DNA from: Lachnospiraceae bacterium
GTDB taxonomy: Bacteria; Bacillota; Clostridia; Lachnospirales; Lachnospiraceae
Direction: 5' to 3'
Length of the DNA stretch: 64,000 nt
NCBI GenBank assembly: GCA_902363135.1
Contig: CABIZF010000001.1
Location: 186,001-250,000, forward strand
Under the pieces are notes generated by a model. That model saw nothing but the letters and a program-made list of their open reading frames with translations. It was not told where the DNA came from and searched no databases. Both the position numbers and the translations under genes were made by a program. Shown here in pieces: positions 40,187-47,343 of the stretch (position 1 is the stretch's first letter; the number at the start of each line of letters is the position of its first letter).

Positions 40187-40819
40187 ATGGCTTTTGACTA
40201 CAAGAAGGAATATAAAGAATTTTATATGCCGAAAGGCACACCGTCTATCGTAACTGTTCCGAAAATGAACTATATAGCGGTAAGGGGAAGCGGCAATCCA
40301 AATGATGCAGACGGAGAATACAAGCAGGCTATCGGACTTCTGTATGGAATTGCATTTACGATTAAAATGAGCAAAAAGGAAGATCATCAGATTGATGGAT
40401 ATTTCGATTATGTCGTGCCGCCATTAGAGGGATTCTGGTGGCAGGATGGAGTATCCGGAATTGATTATGCTCGTAAGGAAGATTTTAAGTGGATCTCTGT
40501 TATTCGATTGCCGGATTTTGTTACCAGGGAAGATTTCGACTGGGCTGTCAGGAAAGCTACGGCAAAGAAAAAGAAGGATTTTTCTAAGGCTGAGTTTTTT
40601 TCCTATGAGGAGGGCTTATGTGTACAGTGTATGCATATCGGAGCGTATGACGATGAGCCTGTTACGGTAGATGCAATGCACAGGTTTATGGAAGAACTGG
40701 GATACGCATTGGATATAACGGATCGGAGAATGCACCACGAGATTTATCTGAGCGATGCGAGGAAAGTAGCGCCGGAGAAGTTGAAGACTGCAATCCGGCA
40801 TCCGATAAAGAGAGCCTAA
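40187..40819 (+). CDS. GyrI-like small-molecule-binding protein
   Basis: A 210-residue stand-alone GyrI-like protein: VTVPKMNYIAVRGSGNPND near residue 22, GLLYGIAFTIKMS, DGYFDYVVPPLEGFWW and LPDFVTREDFDWA. These proteins bind or hydrolyse small cyclic or planar compounds and accompany transcription factors. It starts 5 bases after the VOC pseudogene in the WYL operon. Confidence 0.85.
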   Translation: MAFDYKKEYKEFYMPKGTPSIVTVPKMNYIAVRGSGNPNDADGEYKQAIGLLYGIAFTIKMSKKEDHQIDGYFDYVVPPLEGFWWQDGVSGIDYARKEDFKWISVIRLPDFVTREDFDWAVRKATAKKKKDFSKAEFFSYEEGLCVQCMHIGAYDDEPVTVDAMHRFMEELGYALDITDRRMHHEIYLSDARKVAPEKLKTAIRHPIKRA

Positions 40820-40838
40820 GGGTGTGGAGGGAAATAAT

Positions 40839-41159
40839 ATGGCATCAACAAAAGAGTATTTGGATTTTGTTATGGAACAATTATCAGGACTGGATGAAGT
40901 CAGCAGCCGGGCAATGATGGGCGCATACATCCTTTATTACCGTGGAAGGATTTTTGGTGGAGTATATGATGATAGACTTTTGGTGAAGCCGGTTCCGATG
41001 GCATTGAGGCTGATGCCGGATGCCGAGATGGAACAGCCGTATCATGGCGCTAAAGAAATGATTTTGGTTGATAATGTAGATGATCGGCAGTTTTTGTGTG
41101 AACTGGTTGAGAGTATGTGGGAAGAATTGCCGGAAAAGAAAAAGAAGAATATACATTAA
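40839..41159 (+). CDS. TfoX N-terminal domain protein
   Basis: A 106-residue protein matching TfoX/Sxy N-terminal domains: FVMEQLSGLDEVSSRAMMGAYILYYRGRIFGGVYDDRLLVK. The start at 40839 follows GGAGGG. Family members are known as competence regulators in Gammaproteobacteria, but the isolated domain in Firmicutes has no established role. Last gene of the WYL cluster. Confidence 0.85.
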   Translation: MASTKEYLDFVMEQLSGLDEVSSRAMMGAYILYYRGRIFGGVYDDRLLVKPVPMALRLMPDAEMEQPYHGAKEMILVDNVDDRQFLCELVESMWEELPEKKKKNIH

Positions 41160-41169
41160 GAACTAAGAC

Positions 41170-41198
41170 TTGACAAAATCAAACCAATACTCTATATT
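41170..41198 (+). promoter_or_regulatory. Consensus promoter driving a short transcript
   Basis: TTGACA (41170-41175), 17-base spacer, TATATT (41193-41198). It lies after the TfoX-like gene, and the next terminator is only ~75 bases downstream. Confidence 0.75.
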
Positions 41199-41204
41199 TA
41201 GCAG

Positions 41205-41280
41205 TGGAGATTCTATACCCAAAAACAGAAAACGTGAATGCGCAAATGAAGCTCAAACCCTTGTGGTTTGGGCTTTTTCT
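41205..41280 (+). ncRNA. Candidate small RNA
   Basis: Between the promoter at 41170 and a strong terminator (AGCTCAAACC/GGTTTGGGCT followed by TTTTT, 41250-41278) lie about 75 bases with no credible ORF. This is the layout of a stand-alone sRNA. It precedes mobC by ~260 bases and could be a copy- or transfer-control RNA of element 2. Expression is inferred only. Confidence 0.5.
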
Positions 41281-41427
41281 AATTTTGATAGAAACTTGAG
41301 AACAATAATTTTCAAAAAGTCAATTATCAATTTGTAATGTTTTTTGAAGGAAAAAGTTTACAAAAGCATTTAGGCAATATTTACAAATTTTTTGAAAAAG
41401 GAATAGTTTCGCAAGAGTAACAGAGTG

Positions 41428-41456
41428 GCAATCGAGTAATATCGGTTGCTTTTTTG
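41428..41456 (+). terminator. Hairpin with T-run upstream of mobC
   Basis: GCAATCGA pairs with TCGGTTGC (8 bp, one wobble) and is followed by seven T residues. It lies in the leader of mobC and may act as an attenuator or end an upstream transcript. Confidence 0.65.
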
Positions 41457-41542
41457 TTGCCCAATTTTAGAAATTGTCGATTGCCCCAGGAAGAATGATT
41501 TCTAAAAATTACAAATTTGAAAAGAAATGGAGGAAAAGAAAA

Positions 41543-41899
41543 GTGAAAGAGTATTCAAAAGGAATTTATGTAAAATTCAAACCGGAAGAGGTGGAGATAC
41601 TGCATAATCGAATGAAGGAAGCTGGAGTTCAAAACATGAGTGCATATATCAGAAAGATGGCATTGAACGGATATGTGATTATTCCTCAGTGGCCGGATCT
41701 GGATCAGGTAATATCCTTGCATTCAAGGATTAGTAATAATCTCAATCAGTATGCAAGGAAAGCAAATGAAACTGGAAAATTGTACGAAGAGGATATTGCA
41801 GAAATAAAGCAGATGCATAATGAACAAACAAAGTTTCTGAAAAAAATACTTGAGGCAGTAATGTATCTTTATGAGGAAGATTCAAAGAAGAAAAAGTGA
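41543..41899 (+). CDS. mobC: MobC relaxosome accessory protein
   Basis: A 118-residue MobC-type protein: GIYVKFKPEEVEIL, then MSAYIRKMALNGYVI and ISNNLNQYARKANETG. These are hallmarks of ribbon-helix-helix relaxosome proteins that bind oriT. GTG at 41543 is preferred because GGAGG lies 9 bases upstream; an in-frame ATG further up has no ribosome site. No relaxase gene follows, so the mobilization module of element 2 is incomplete. Confidence 0.88.
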   Translation: MKEYSKGIYVKFKPEEVEILHNRMKEAGVQNMSAYIRKMALNGYVIIPQWPDLDQVISLHSRISNNLNQYARKANETGKLYEEDIAEIKQMHNEQTKFLKKILEAVMYLYEEDSKKKK

Positions 41900-41903
41900 T
41901 TTT

Positions 41904-42071
41904 ATGGTAAAGCGTCAGCGTGGCTCTGCGGTTTATCTGCCGTTCAAGGGGATTGGGGTGCAAGACGTCCGGTGGACGTCTGCTCTGCACGGACCGGAGT
42001 GGAACGGAGATCTTCCCCAACAAGCAAAAATGCGCCGGGTATATACCGGAGCACTGCTTGCCAATTTGTAA
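41904..42071 (+). other. GC-rich island with palindromes after mobC (possible short ORF or oriT-like DNA)
   Basis: A stretch much richer in GC than its surroundings contains the perfect inverted repeat GACGTCC-ggt-GGACGTC (41964-41980) and the near-palindrome CGGGTATATACCGG. A 55-codon frame (MVKRQRGSAVYLPFKGIGVQ...) is open across it but has a poor ribosome site. It may be a conserved DNA element of this transposon family rather than a gene. Confidence 0.4.
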
Positions 42072-42096
42072 AAAGAGAAAAGAAAGGATTAAGTTT

Positions 42097-42465
42097 ATGA
42101 GAGATTTAGAAAAGGTATGTATTCAACCGAAGTATAACTATTGTACCGGTGAGGAGCGTTTTACTTTCATCAAGCTGCCAAAATGTCTGGTAGAGAATGA
42201 ATGCTTTATTGAACTGTCAATGGATGCAAAGCTTTTATACGCATTCTTTTTAGATCGAGTTTCATTGTCAATAAAAAATGGATGGATTGACAACCAAGGG
42301 AGGGTGTTTATCTATTATTCAATAAAAAATATTTGCGAGGATTTGAATTGTGGAACTCAAAAGGCATGCAAGTTATTGGATGAATTGGAAAAGGTGGGAG
42401 TACTTGAACGGAAGAGGCAGGGATTGGGAAGACCTAACAAGCTGTACCTTAAGAAAATGTTTTGA
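42097..42465 (+). CDS. Truncated RepA_N replication initiator
   Basis: A 122-residue protein with only the RepA_N winged-helix domain: FTFIKLPKCLVENECFIELSMDAKLLYAFFLDRVSLSIKN, then GRVFIYYSIKNICEDL and RQGLGRPNKLYLK. Normal members continue for another ~120-150 residues, as in the copy at 26306-27022. GAAAGGA precedes the ATG. It may still bind DNA. Confidence 0.85.
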   Translation: MRDLEKVCIQPKYNYCTGEERFTFIKLPKCLVENECFIELSMDAKLLYAFFLDRVSLSIKNGWIDNQGRVFIYYSIKNICEDLNCGTQKACKLLDELEKVGVLERKRQGLGRPNKLYLKKMF

Positions 42466-42660
42466 AAAATAGCCATACCGTAAAAATCAAAATACAAAAG
42501 ATGGAGAAATCACAATTAAGAATTTTGATTTTGACGCATACAGACTTTTGGTATTTACAGGTTTTGAACAGTAAAAATCAAAATCTATAACAATACTAAT
42601 TTTAATAATATCTATCTTATCCTATCAGGAAGTGAAGAAACATCACTATGGATGGGATAC
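42466..42660 (+). pseudogene. Decayed 3' part of repA
   Basis: AT-rich sequence repeats the words AAAAATCAAAAT and AACAATACTAATTTTAATAA. In one frame it reads VKIKIYNNTNFNNIYLI, resembling the variable linker of RepA_N proteins. Several stops are present. It is most simply the degraded continuation of the truncated repA upstream. Confidence 0.45.
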
Positions 42661-42698
42661 GATGGATTTCAATGACAATGTCAGAAAGGATTTTAATT

Positions 42699-42935
42699 AT
42701 GGTTAAGAATAAAGTGGTTTTAAAAGAAAGAGATGTATGGAGCAATTTAGCAAATTTTATTGGAGAAATGGTAGCAAAGTATGCGGAAGCAATGGACTTG
42801 GATAATTTGCCTGATCCGGATTTTTATCTTCGTAGGGAAAGAATAAGACAGTTGTACACGGAGCTATATAAAGAGAAGAATATAACGAAGTTCAGAAATA
42901 CAAAAATCTCTATTGAAAGAAAAGTTACAGCATGA
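42699..42935 (+). CDS. Small hypothetical protein (78 aa)
   Basis: A soluble helical protein (VWSNLANFIGEMVAKYAEAMDLDNLPDPDFYLRR...). The ATG at 42699 follows GAAAGGA at good spacing; a longer frame from 42648 has none. Similar small proteins occur between repA and regulators in Tn1549-like elements, but I know of no function. Confidence 0.6.
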   Translation: MVKNKVVLKERDVWSNLANFIGEMVAKYAEAMDLDNLPDPDFYLRRERIRQLYTELYKEKNITKFRNTKISIERKVTA

Positions 42936-43008
42936 TACTATAACCGTATAGACGGATGAATAAATTTATAAATACGGATATGTACGGAATGTTGATGGAG
43001 GAAAAATC

Positions 43009-43374
43009 ATGATTATCAGTGAAAGAATTTTTTGTGTGATGGAGCAGAAGAACATAACGCAGTTGGAACTCTCAAGAAGGACCGGGATTGCAACAAGTAA
43101 CATCAGTGACTGGAAGAAGAAAAAGACGAATCCAAAAGCGGACTGTCTGTTGTCTATATGTGATGCATTGGAGATTACTCCCGAACAGCTTTTGACTGGA
43201 AAAGGAATTGATCCGGAATATAAAGATGCAGATATGGATTATGAAGTTACTAGGTCGGATATTAAGATTTTAAAGCAGATTCACAGCCTTGGAGATGCGC
43301 AGTATAAAAGATTGATGGCGTATATGAAAGCCTTGCAGAAGTTGGAACAGATGGAGAACATGGTGGAGGAATAG
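43009..43374 (+). CDS. XRE-family HTH regulator
   Basis: A 121-residue protein. The N-terminal XRE helix-turn-helix (MEQKNITQLELSRRTGIATSNISDWKKKK) is followed by a linker and a C-terminal helix likely for dimerisation. A TGGAGG site precedes the ATG. It is 2 bases from the KilA-N gene, so it may regulate the element or act with that protein. Confidence 0.9.
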   Translation: MIISERIFCVMEQKNITQLELSRRTGIATSNISDWKKKKTNPKADCLLSICDALEITPEQLLTGKGIDPEYKDADMDYEVTRSDIKILKQIHSLGDAQYKRLMAYMKALQKLEQMENMVEE

Positions 43375-43376
43375 AG

Positions 43377-44234
43377 ATGGCAAATAAAATAGTTAGGGAA
43401 ATTATTCACGCAAAAGGAATTGATATTGGGATTTACACGAAAGATTTTGAAAATGAATATATTTCGTTGACAGATATTGCAAAATATAGAAATGATAATG
43501 ATCCCAGATTTGTCATTCAGAACTGGATGCGAAACAGAAATACAGTTGAGTTTTTGGCTGTTTGGGAAGAACTTCATAATCCAGATTTTAACCGTGTGCA
43601 ATTCGAGGCGGTTAGAAGTGAGGCAGGATTAAACAGATTTGTTATGACGCCAACCAAATGGATTGAACAGACCAATGCTATTGGAATAGTGTCAAAAGCA
43701 GGCAGATATGGTGGAGGAACTTATGCACATAGCGATATTGCAATGGCATTTGCTACATGGATTTCTCCGGAATTTCAACTGTATATTATGAAAGATTACC
43801 GCAGGTTAAAACAAGATGAAAATAGTCGACTTTCATTGGACTGGAACTTGAACAGAGCTTTATCAAAGGTGAACTATCGTATTCACACGGATGCAGTGAA
43901 GGAAAATTTGATTCCACCAAAGCTCACACCGGAACAGATTGCTTATACATATGCCAGTGAAGCAGATCTTTTAAATGTTGCGTTATTTGGTCAGACTGCA
44001 AAGCAATGGAAAAATAATAATCCGGGTAAAAAGGGAAATGTGCGTGATGATGCAAATTTAAATCAGTTGTTGGTGTTGGCAAATATGGAAAGTTATAATG
44101 CTATTTTAATTGAGCAGGGGAAACCTCAATCAGAAAGACTTATATTGCTTAGAAATTTGGCAATCAGGCAGATGGATACATTAGCCAGTATCAATCTGTC
44201 GGCAGTTTCGGCACTTCCTGGAGGTGATATGTAA
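43377..44234 (+). CDS. KilA-N domain protein
   Basis: A 285-residue protein with an N-terminal KilA-N DNA-binding domain (EYISLTDIAKYRNDNDPRFVIQNWMRNRNTVEFLAVWEEL, then WIEQTNAIGIVSKAGRYGGGTYAHSDIAMAFATWISPEFQLYIMKDY). The C-terminal half is helical. KilA-N proteins are frequent on phages and mobile elements, where their roles vary. Translationally close to XRE upstream and the recombinase downstream. Confidence 0.92.
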   Translation: MANKIVREIIHAKGIDIGIYTKDFENEYISLTDIAKYRNDNDPRFVIQNWMRNRNTVEFLAVWEELHNPDFNRVQFEAVRSEAGLNRFVMTPTKWIEQTNAIGIVSKAGRYGGGTYAHSDIAMAFATWISPEFQLYIMKDYRRLKQDENSRLSLDWNLNRALSKVNYRIHTDAVKENLIPPKLTPEQIAYTYASEADLLNVALFGQTAKQWKNNNPGKKGNVRDDANLNQLLVLANMESYNAILIEQGKPQSERLILLRNLAIRQMDTLASINLSAVSALPGGDM

Positions 44235-44235
44235 A

Positions 44236-45375
44236 TTGAAGAAAGAGAAAATCAAAGTATATTTATACACCCGTGTCTCGACAACCATGCAGATAGATGG
44301 CTATTCTCTGGATACACAGAAAACAAAAATGAAAGCGTTCTGCGACTATAATGAATATGAAATTGCCGGTGAGTATGAGGATGCTGGAAAATCCGGCAAA
44401 TCAATAGAGGGAAGAGTTTCATTTAATCAGATGATGGAGGATATTAAGTCAGGAAAAGATGGAGTATCTTATGTGCTTGTATTTAAACTTTCCAGATTTG
44501 GAAGAAATGCGGCAGATGTACTTGCAACATTACAAGTAATGCAGGATTTTGGAGTGAATCTGATTTGTGTGGAGGACGGAATAGATTCATCCAAAGATGC
44601 CGGGAAGCTTATGATATCTGTTCTGTCAGCAGTGGCAGAGATTGAACGTGAGAACATTCGTGTTCAGACCATGGAAGGCAGGATGCAGAAAGCCAGGGAA
44701 GGCAAATGGAATGGCGGTTTTGCACCGTATGGGTATTCTCTCATTGATGGAAAATTGGAAGTAAATGAAGAAGAGGCAGTGGCTATCAGAATGATATTTG
44801 ACCAATATGTAAATACGGATTTGGGTGCAAATGGAATTGCAAAGTATCTTGAAAATCATGGAATCCATAAGATAGCCAGACAGAATGGTAAAAATCCGTT
44901 ATTTGATGCTGCTCTTATCAGAAGGATTATACAGAATCCGGTTTATAGTGGTAAAATCTCTTATGGAAGAAGACGGACAGAAAAGGTTCATGGTACAAGA
45001 AATGAGTATAGGCAGGTTAAGAAAGACGATTACCTGTTAGTAGATGGTTTGCACGAAGCTCTTGTATCAGAAGAAGTATGGGAGCAGGCGCAGGTCAAGG
45101 TGGCGGCACAGGCTAAAAAGTATGAAAAGGTCAATCGTGACAAGAGAGAAAAGATTCATCTATTATCAGGAATTTTGAAATGTCCTGTCGGCGGTGCAGG
45201 AATGTATGGCAACAAGTCTATTAAGAAACGCAAGGATGGAAGTAACTATAAGGATTTTTATTATTATGGCTGCAAACACAGAAATATGACTAGAGGTCAT
45301 AAGTGTGATTACAAAAACAGGTGCATGAAGAAACGCGTGACCGGTGCTTTCGTGATCAAGTATCCAGTTTTTTAA
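44236..45375 (+). CDS. Serine recombinase truncated in its zinc ribbon
   Basis: The first ~362 residues of a large serine recombinase, with the catalytic Ser in YTRVSTTMQIDGYSLD near residue 15 and long identical stretches with the element 1 integrase. TTG at 44236 is the likely start: TGGAGGTGAT lies 8 bases upstream, overlapping the KilA-N stop. Homology breaks off at GHKCDYKN (about 45318), and the rest (RCMKKRVTG...) is unrelated. The first zinc-ribbon pair is already damaged (CPVGG for CPLCG). The protein lacks the coiled coil and the C-terminal part and should not integrate normally. Confidence 0.88.
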   Translation: MKKEKIKVYLYTRVSTTMQIDGYSLDTQKTKMKAFCDYNEYEIAGEYEDAGKSGKSIEGRVSFNQMMEDIKSGKDGVSYVLVFKLSRFGRNAADVLATLQVMQDFGVNLICVEDGIDSSKDAGKLMISVLSAVAEIERENIRVQTMEGRMQKAREGKWNGGFAPYGYSLIDGKLEVNEEEAVAIRMIFDQYVNTDLGANGIAKYLENHGIHKIARQNGKNPLFDAALIRRIIQNPVYSGKISYGRRRTEKVHGTRNEYRQVKKDDYLLVDGLHEALVSEEVWEQAQVKVAAQAKKYEKVNRDKREKIHLLSGILKCPVGGAGMYGNKSIKKRKDGSNYKDFYYYGCKHRNMTRGHKCDYKNRCMKKRVTGAFVIKYPVF

Positions 45376-45495
45376 GAATTCTATAAAATCAGATGCAGCC
45401 TGTGGATTTGCAAGTTCAACTGCGATATACGAGACAATCCTATCTAAATCGGATTCTGCTCTTTTGGTCAGCTGACATCCAAATTTAGATGCCAT
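45319..45495 (-). pseudogene. ParE/RelE-type toxin, N-terminal fragment
   Basis: On the minus strand MASKFGCQLTKRAESDLDRIVSYIAVELANPQAASDFIEFLKN is the typical start of ParE/RelE toxins. After ~43 residues homology ends at the junction with the truncated recombinase. The deletion that removed the recombinase 3' end therefore also removed most of this toxin. Confidence 0.65.
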
Positions 45496-45601
45496 ATTTG
45501 TTTCTTATATTAGAAATTACGGTGTCCCCGCCTACCGTGTTGTTGGATTTTACATCTTCCAAAGAGTTCAAGATTGTTTTTGCTTCATACATCTTTCTCA
45601 T
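45485..45601 (-). CDS. Antitoxin-like small ORF upstream of the toxin fragment
   Basis: A 38-residue frame (MRKMYEAKTILNSLEDVKSN..., ending IRNKYGI) whose stop overlaps the toxin start by 11 bases, the usual antitoxin-toxin arrangement. It begins right after azlD. The family is not recognised, and it may be a complete small antitoxin or a fragment. Confidence 0.5.
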   Translation of the reverse strand: MRKMYEAKTILNSLEDVKSNNTVGGDTVISNIRNKYGI

Positions 45602-45623
45602 AGTTTTTTCATCCGATGGTATC

Positions 45624-45950
45624 TCAGAATACAAAACGAAGCAGCAGCATATAGCAGATCGTCCCGGCGGAGATTGAGAAAAGCATCTGGCGTTTCCAGA
45701 GATGAAGACCGGTGGTGACTGTGATCGCGAGCAGCTCCGGGAGACCGTGGTTTCCGCTCAGAAAGCTGACATTTTTCAGGCAGTAGATGACGAGCATGCC
45801 GAAAACTGCAGAAGGGAGAAATTTCCCAATGTACCGGATGAAAGCTGGCGTTTCCTGATTCTCCCGGAAGATGAAAAACGGAAGAAAACGTGTGAGCATC
45901 GTGCTGAGCACGCACAGACCGACCGTGATGATTTGCTGTGGAATAGTCAT
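45624..45950 (-). CDS. azlD: AzlD-family branched-chain amino acid exporter subunit
   Basis: A 108-residue membrane protein with about four helices (CVLSTMLTRFLPFFIF; LPSAVFGMLVIYCL; LLAITVTTGLHLWK; GTICYMLLLRFVF). AzlD is the small partner of AzlC, and together they export branched-chain amino acids. It overlaps azlC by 4 bases. Confidence 0.9.
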   Translation of the reverse strand: MTIPQQIITVGLCVLSTMLTRFLPFFIFRENQETPAFIRYIGKFLPSAVFGMLVIYCLKNVSFLSGNHGLPELLAITVTTGLHLWKRQMLFSISAGTICYMLLLRFVF

Positions 45951-46648
45951 ATCAGTGTATCCTCCTGTTGTCTTTCAAGCCTTGGGCGCAGCAGTGTGAG
46001 CAGGCCGAGGATGATGAGCATGGTCGGGATCATAAAGGCGTCCGGTCCGAAGCAGATGAGGCACAGCGCGGATACAGAAAGGCCGATGATAGAGGAAACG
46101 TGATTTTTTTCCTTCAGCCACTGATCGAGAAAGATGACGACGAACATGGCTGTCATGACAAAACTGATTCCGGATGTGTCAAACTTCAGCAAAGAGCCGA
46201 TCAGTCCGCCGGCCGTGGCACTGACGGTCCAGTAGAGATAGTCCAGTAGTGTGATGAAAAAAAGGAACCAGCCCTTATCGACACCTTCGGGCGCTTCTGC
46301 GGTATAATTGATCGAAAATGTCTCATCACACATGCCGAAGATGAGAAAAAACTTTTTCCAGCCCATCCCCTTATATTTTTCCAGCATAGACAGCCCATAG
46401 AACAGATGACGCGCCTGAATGAGCAGCGCCATGATAAATACCTGCAGCGGTGCGAACGGGCTAAGCAGCATTTCAACTGCGACAAATTCCAGCGAACCTC
46501 CAAAGATGAGCATGCTCATCAGCATCGGATAGTAAAACGGAAAGCCGGAGGTATTCATATAAATACCGTAGGCCAGACCGAGAAAGGCAAATCCGGTAAG
46601 GATCGGCAAAGTATGCGGGAATGCCACTTTCAAAGCCTTACGTCTCAT
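45947..46648 (-). CDS. azlC: AzlC-family branched-chain amino acid exporter
   Basis: A 233-residue membrane protein with about five to eight helices and AzlC motifs FAFLGLAYGIYMN, FGGSLEFVAVEMLL, RHLFYGLSML and CDETFSINY. The ribosome site AAGGAGG precedes the start on the minus strand. It has its own promoter at 46725-46754. Confidence 0.92.
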   Translation of the reverse strand: MRRKALKVAFPHTLPILTGFAFLGLAYGIYMNTSGFPFYYPMLMSMLIFGGSLEFVAVEMLLSPFAPLQVFIMALLIQARHLFYGLSMLEKYKGMGWKKFFLIFGMCDETFSINYTAEAPEGVDKGWFLFFITLLDYLYWTVSATAGGLIGSLLKFDTSGISFVMTAMFVVIFLDQWLKEKNHVSSIIGLSVSALCLICFGPDAFMIPTMLIILGLLTLLRPRLERQQEDTLI

Positions 46649-46724
46649 AAAACCTCCTTGAAAATTTTGAAAAACAGGTGTAAGATTCTTCGTTGGGTGT
46701 TCTGCATGGGCAGAACTGCCCGAA

Positions 46725-46754
46725 ATTATAGCATAGTCGGTTTAATCGAGTCAA
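46725..46754 (-). promoter_or_regulatory. Promoter of azlCD
   Basis: On the minus strand TTGACT (46754-46749), 18-base spacer, TATAAT (46730-46725). A small leader hairpin GGGCAG-tt-CTGCCC (about 46708-46721) follows directly, near the transcription start. Confidence 0.78.
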
Positions 46755-46835
46755 GTAAGCCTCCGTAATCTGCAGCGCAGGATGATGAGCAGTGCCGGGG
46801 GCTTCAGGTGTGTCAAATTCAGGAAGGAGAGGAAG

Positions 46836-47297
46836 ATGAACGAAATCGAAGGTCAAAAGGACTATCACATGATACGGCCGATGATGGCGAAGGATACGGA
46901 TTGTGTGCTGGAGATGATGCAGGTGTTTTATGCATCGCCAGCGGTATTTACGAATGGCTCAGACAACATTTTTCTGAGCGATATCGCAGCCTGTGTCGGC
47001 GACAGCCCGTATCTGGAAGGATATATTTTTGAGGAAGGGATGGAGATTCTGGGCTACGCAATGATAGCAAAGAGCTTTTCGACAGAGTTTGGAAAGCCAT
47101 GTATGTGGATTGAGGATCTCTATATTCGCGAAGCCTACCGGGGAACCGGTCTTGGAAGTAAGTTTCTGGATTATATAGAAGCGAAGTATCCGGAGGCGTT
47201 GCTTCGTCTGGAAGTGGAAGAAGAAAATGAGCGGGCGGTCCGTGTTTATAAAAAGAGTGGATTTACTGTTTTGCCATATATGGAAATGAAAAAATAA
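46836..47297 (+). CDS. GNAT-family N-acetyltransferase
   Basis: A 153-residue enzyme with the acetyl-CoA motif (IEDLYIREAYRGTGLGSKFLDYIE; R-G-T-G-L-G loop near residue 111) and the C-terminal YKKSGFTVLPYMEMKK. Start at 46836, with AGGAAGGAGAGGAAG upstream. The substrate is unknown. Confidence 0.9.
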   Translation: MNEIEGQKDYHMIRPMMAKDTDCVLEMMQVFYASPAVFTNGSDNIFLSDIAACVGDSPYLEGYIFEEGMEILGYAMIAKSFSTEFGKPCMWIEDLYIREAYRGTGLGSKFLDYIEAKYPEALLRLEVEEENERAVRVYKKSGFTVLPYMEMKK

Positions 47298-47338
47298 AAA
47301 AACAGCTCCTGACAGAATGATCTGCCAGAAGCTGTAAA
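47298..47338 (-). terminator. Terminator of the GGDEF-EAL gene
   Basis: On the minus strand a 14-bp stem with two G-U pairs (ACAGCTTCTGGCAG/CTGTCAGGAGCTGT) is followed by seven T residues. Confidence 0.85.
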
Positions 47339-47343
47339 GACTG

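Larger units (their letters stand above)
38340..45375. mobile_element. Decayed integrative element 2, stacked on element 1
   Basis: After the second rlmD 3' end come a WYL-regulator operon, mobC, a truncated repA, an XRE regulator, a KilA-N protein and a serine recombinase truncated in its zinc-ribbon region. The recombinase resembles that of element 1 closely, so both likely used the rlmD site. The right attachment site is missing, consistent with a deletion ending near 45320. The extent is inferred from gene content. Confidence 0.6.

Noticed and set aside
45702..46250. Plus-strand ORFs opposite azlC and azlD
   Set aside because: The minus-strand frames give clear AzlC and AzlD proteins with ribosome sites and a promoter; the plus-strand frames are antisense shadows.
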